DNA of 64,000 bases from positions 90,537-154,536 of the forward strand of contig DFTH01000005.1 in the NCBI GenBank assembly GCA_002379425.1, in the 5' to 3' direction. Below are positions 61,751 to 64,000 of the stretch, piece after piece. The translations under genes were made by a program, and so were the position numbers. Positions within the stretch are counted from its first letter, which is position 1. Every line of letters begins with the position of its first letter. This stretch comes from Prevotella sp. UBA4217. Its GTDB lineage: Bacteria; Bacteroidota; Bacteroidia; Bacteroidales; Bacteroidaceae. The notes under the pieces were generated by a model, which saw only the letters and a list, made by a program, of their open reading frames with translations, searched no databases and was not told the DNA's origin.

Positions 61751-62589
61751 TACTCTGCGGCGGGAGCCTCTTCCTCTGCGGCGGGAGCAGCCTCCTCGGC
61801 CTTGGGCTCAGCGTCCTTGCGTGCCTTGCGGGCAGCACGCTTCGGCTTTGCCTCCTCTTCACCCTCCTGGGCCTCGGCAGCCTTCTCATCGGCCTTCTCA
61901 GCCTTGCGCTCCTCGATACCCTCGGCGATAGCGCTGCAGCAAGCGTCAAGGATGACCTCTACGCTGTCCTTAGCATCATCGTTGGCAGGGATGACGAAGT
62001 CGATGTTGTTAGGATTAGAGTTCGTATCCACGATACCGAACACGGGGATACCCAGGCGGTTGGCCTCACGCACGGCGATCTGCTCCTTCAGCACATCCAC
62101 CACGAAGAGGGCAGAAGGCAGACGGGTCAGGTCGGCGATAGAACCGAGGTTCTTCTCCAGTTTGGCGCGCTGACGGGTCACCTGCAGCAACTCACGCTTA
62201 GAGAGGTTGGAAAAGGTACCATCCTGCATCAGTTTGTCGATGTTCGCCATTTTCTTTACGGCCTTACGGATTGTCGGGAAGTTGGTGAGCATACCGCCCG
62301 GCCAGCGCTCGATCACATACGGCATGTTTACGCTGGCAGCCTTCTCGGCAATCACTTCCTTTGTCTGTTTCTTAGTAGCGACGAACAGGATCTTCTTGCC
62401 ACTCTTGGCAATCTGCTTCAGGGCATCAGCAGCCTCGTCGATCTTGGCGGCTGTCTTATGCAGGTCGATGATATGGATACCGTTACGCTCGGTATAGATG
62501 TAGGGAGCCATTGCTGGGTTCCACTTACGCTTCAGGTGGCCGAAGTGACAGCCTGCCTGGAGCAACTGATCAAAATTTGTTCTTGACAT
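61750..62589 (-). CDS. rpsB: 30S ribosomal protein S2
   Basis: Ribosomal protein S2, 279 residues. Signatures are LLQAGCHFGHLKRKWNPAMAPYIY near the start and GIPVFGIVDTNSNPNNIDFVIPANDDA. The last ~55 residues are a low-complexity Ala/Glu/Lys tail (KAEKADEKAAEAQEG...) that extends beyond the S2 fold; such tails are seen in several Bacteroidetes. A 220-nt leader with hairpins precedes the gene. Confidence 0.98.
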   Translation of the reverse strand: MSRTNFDQLLQAGCHFGHLKRKWNPAMAPYIYTERNGIHIIDLHKTAAKIDEAADALKQIAKSGKKILFVATKKQTKEVIAEKAASVNMPYVIERWPGGMLTNFPTIRKAVKKMANIDKLMQDGTFSNLSKRELLQVTRQRAKLEKNLGSIADLTRLPSALFVVDVLKEQIAVREANRLGIPVFGIVDTNSNPNNIDFVIPANDDAKDSVEVILDACCSAIAEGIEERKAEKADEKAAEAQEGEEEAKPKRAARKARKDAEPKAEEAAPAAEEEAPAAE

Positions 62590-62812
62590 TGTCTAAATCT
62601 TTTAATTGTTTACTTTCTTTTTAATTCTTTTAGTCGCTACGCTTGGTAAAAGCGCTAAAGCGATTAGTTCTTAGAATCAGCCAGGGGGTAGTTGATAGTA
62701 CAAATCCCGCTGGTTTAGATACTAAACTGTTCAGTTATAATCAGTGGTTGACGATGGAATGCTGAGAGTAATCATAACTGTCAACTCTCCACTATCAACT
62801 CTCCACTGAATA
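62590..62812 (-). promoter_or_regulatory. Structured rpsB leader
   Basis: On the minus strand a two-step hairpin lies ~40 nt before the rpsB start: TAATCGCT/AGCGACTA (62666-62659 with 62638-62631) and inner CGCTT/AAGCG. Upstream are GTTTAG-tat-CTAAAC and CAGTTAT/ATAACTG hairpins. A TCAACTCTCCACTA microrepeat follows the rpsI stop. An autogenous S2 leader is a reasonable inference. Confidence 0.5.
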
Positions 62813-63199
62813 TTAACGCTTACTGAACTGGAAGCGGCGACGAGCCTTGGGCTGACCTGGCTTCTTACGCTCAACCTCACGGCTGTCACGTGTCAGGAAA
62901 CCTGCATCCTTCAACTTCTTCTTATCCTCTTCGTTGATCTTCACCAGGGCGCGGGCGATGGCGAGGCGGAGAGCCTGGCTCTGACCTGTGAAGCCACCAC
63001 CGTCAAGGTTCACCTTGATGTCATACTTCTCAGCGCACTCCAGCAGGTTCAGCGGCTGCTTTACCACATACTGCAGGATGGCTGAAGGGAAATAAGTCTC
63101 TAATTCTTTCTTGTTGATCGTGATCTTGCCTGTACCCTCCTTGACATAGACGCGGGCTACGGAACTCTTACGACGACCTATTGCGTTAATTACTTCCAT
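62813..63199 (-). CDS. rpsI: 30S ribosomal protein S9
   Basis: Ribosomal protein S9, 128 residues. Recognised by INAIGRRKSSVARVYVKEGTGKI, the central GGGFTGQSQALRLAIARAL, and the basic C terminus ending QFSKR, whose Lys-Arg end contacts P-site tRNA. Follows rplM by 10 bp in the conserved L13-S9 operon. Confidence 0.98.
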   Translation of the reverse strand: MEVINAIGRRKSSVARVYVKEGTGKITINKKELETYFPSAILQYVVKQPLNLLECAEKYDIKVNLDGGGFTGQSQALRLAIARALVKINEEDKKKLKDAGFLTRDSREVERKKPGQPKARRRFQFSKR

Positions 63200-63209
63200 C
63201 TTTCCTTAA

Positions 63210-63671
63210 TTATTTATACTGGTTAATATCAATTGCCTTTGGCTTCTGAGCCTCGTGCGGATGTTCTGTACCCTCATAGATATAGAGGTTGTTCAGCAGA
63301 CTGCGTCCCAGAGGGCCCTTTGGCAGCATACCCTTCACAGCGTGGCGGAGGAACTTCTCCACACCACCGTTGCGCTTGCGAAGTTCGGCTGGGGTCTGGA
63401 AGCGCTGACCACCGGGATAGCCCGTGTAGCGGGTATAGACCTTGTCGGTCTCTTTCTTACCAGTAAATACCACCTTATCGGCGTTGATAAGGATGACGTT
63501 GTCACCGCAATCGACATGCGGGGTGAAAGTTGGCTTGTACTTTCCGCGAATCAACTTGGCTACCTTGGAAGCGAGACGACCAACGACCTGGTCTGTGGCA
63601 TCGATCACCACCCACTCCTTCTTCGCTGTTTCCTTGTTCACGGAAATAGTCTTGTAACTTAAAGTGTTCAT
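63210..63671 (-). CDS. rplM: 50S ribosomal protein L13
   Basis: Ribosomal protein L13, 153 residues. Signatures are WVVIDATDQVVGRLASKVAKLIRGK and the GMLPKGPLGRSLLNNLYIYEG motif. First gene of the L13-S9 pair, read leftward from a long structured leader. Confidence 0.98.
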   Translation of the reverse strand: MNTLSYKTISVNKETAKKEWVVIDATDQVVGRLASKVAKLIRGKYKPTFTPHVDCGDNVILINADKVVFTGKKETDKVYTRYTGYPGGQRFQTPAELRKRNGGVEKFLRHAVKGMLPKGPLGRSLLNNLYIYEGTEHPHEAQKPKAIDINQYK

Positions 63672-63948
63672 TTCTTTAAAAATTTTACTACTAAAAAACA
63701 GTTTTTACCTTATATTTATTAACGCACATAAACCCACATCCGAGGTCTCGCTCGGCCCTAAGGCCGCTTGCATCTTGCAAGAACTCCCGGCTGCAAGTCT
63801 AACGAACGCTCCCGTTGGGAGGATTCCCTGACGGGGATCATTGAACCAAGGATTCACGAACCGCCATGCCCGGCCAAAGACACCGCTATTCACACCAAGA
63901 TTCACGGGGATTCTAAGTCTCTCCCCAATAATCGGACTGCAAAGGTAC
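63672..63948 (-). promoter_or_regulatory. Long structured rplM leader with promoter
   Basis: A TACCTTTG box (complement of 63941-63948) implies a ~260-nt leader before L13. On the minus strand it contains CTCCC-aac-GGGAG, CGGCC-tta-GGGCCG and CTTGCAAGATGCAAG hairpins and two GTGAATC words. An open frame crosses it but starts before the promoter and has no family likeness. Probably a ribosomal-protein leader that binds L13 or S9. Confidence 0.55.
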
Positions 63949-64000
63949 AAACTATTTCCTAAACAAAGCAGACCAAGAGGCATTCAACCCGTGGATTTAT

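Noticed and set aside
63800..63880. tRNA-like TTCGTGAATCC stretch in the rplM leader
   Set aside because: No cloverleaf could be built around it; more likely part of the leader hairpins.
63705..63983. 92-residue open frame on the minus strand before rplM
   Set aside because: It starts upstream of the TACCTTTG promoter box and runs through the structured leader; composition and residues look non-coding.

Overview
This window comes from a Bacteroidales genome, most likely Prevotella or a close relative. The evidence is two SusC/SusD nutrient-uptake loci, secreted glycoside hydrolases with short 'KGIYI' tails, type IX secretion genes (porU, porV), a 'smalltalk' miniprotein, and promoters of the Bacteroidetes type (TTTG, about 20 bp, then TAnnTTTG) upstream of many genes. 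No rRNA, tRNA or CRISPR array was seen.

Layout. 1-8.4 kb is housekeeping: an OmpA-like lipoprotein cut by the left edge, an M1 aminopeptidase, purL and a split chromate-type transporter. A 5'-truncated ATPase remnant follows. 8.9-26 kb is a polysaccharide locus for arabinan or a similar arabinose polymer: three GH43 enzymes, a TPR histidine kinase, a SusC-SusD-glycan-binding lipoprotein operon, and a membrane-spanning sensor with an AraC-type DNA-binding end but no phosphorelay domains. 26-36.3 kb is a starch/maltodextrin locus: an SLC45-like sugar transporter, a LacI-type regulator and SusC-SusD-SusE-SusF homologues. Its alpha-amylase partner appears to be the GH13 gene at 50 kb, because the same LacI-type palindrome lies in front of the SusC gene, behind the SusF gene and in front of the amylase.

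36.4-49.3 kb is accessory. It holds two tandem double-domain PAP2 phosphatase-like lipoproteins, a VapE/zinc-ribbon/M15-peptidase group, an M13 peptidase, an AlbA-type ATP-binding gene flanked by an exact 22-bp direct repeat (apparently inserted at the start codon of the next gene), a TPR/HTH regulator, an HU-like protein and smalltalk. 52-54 kb has two glycosyltransferases. A candidate non-coding RNA with its own promoter and terminator follows. 54.6-64 kb is core: ispF, porV, porU, a fumarylacetoacetase-family hydrolase, tsf, rpsB, rpsI and rplM, with long structured leaders before rplM and rpsB.

At the DNA level the window is rich in short periodic repeats. Heptamer/octamer tandem arrays sit at gene junctions and sometimes supply stop or start codons. 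CCTAG arrays of exact 9-bp period lie inside two coding genes (three tracts). A symmetric 9-bp-period TGTCC array lies in front of vapE. The best candidates for something undescribed are the 22-bp-flanked AlbA cassette, the orphan RNA at 54.4 kb, the structured leader at 44.4 kb, the in-frame CCTAG arrays and the LacI-linked composite element.
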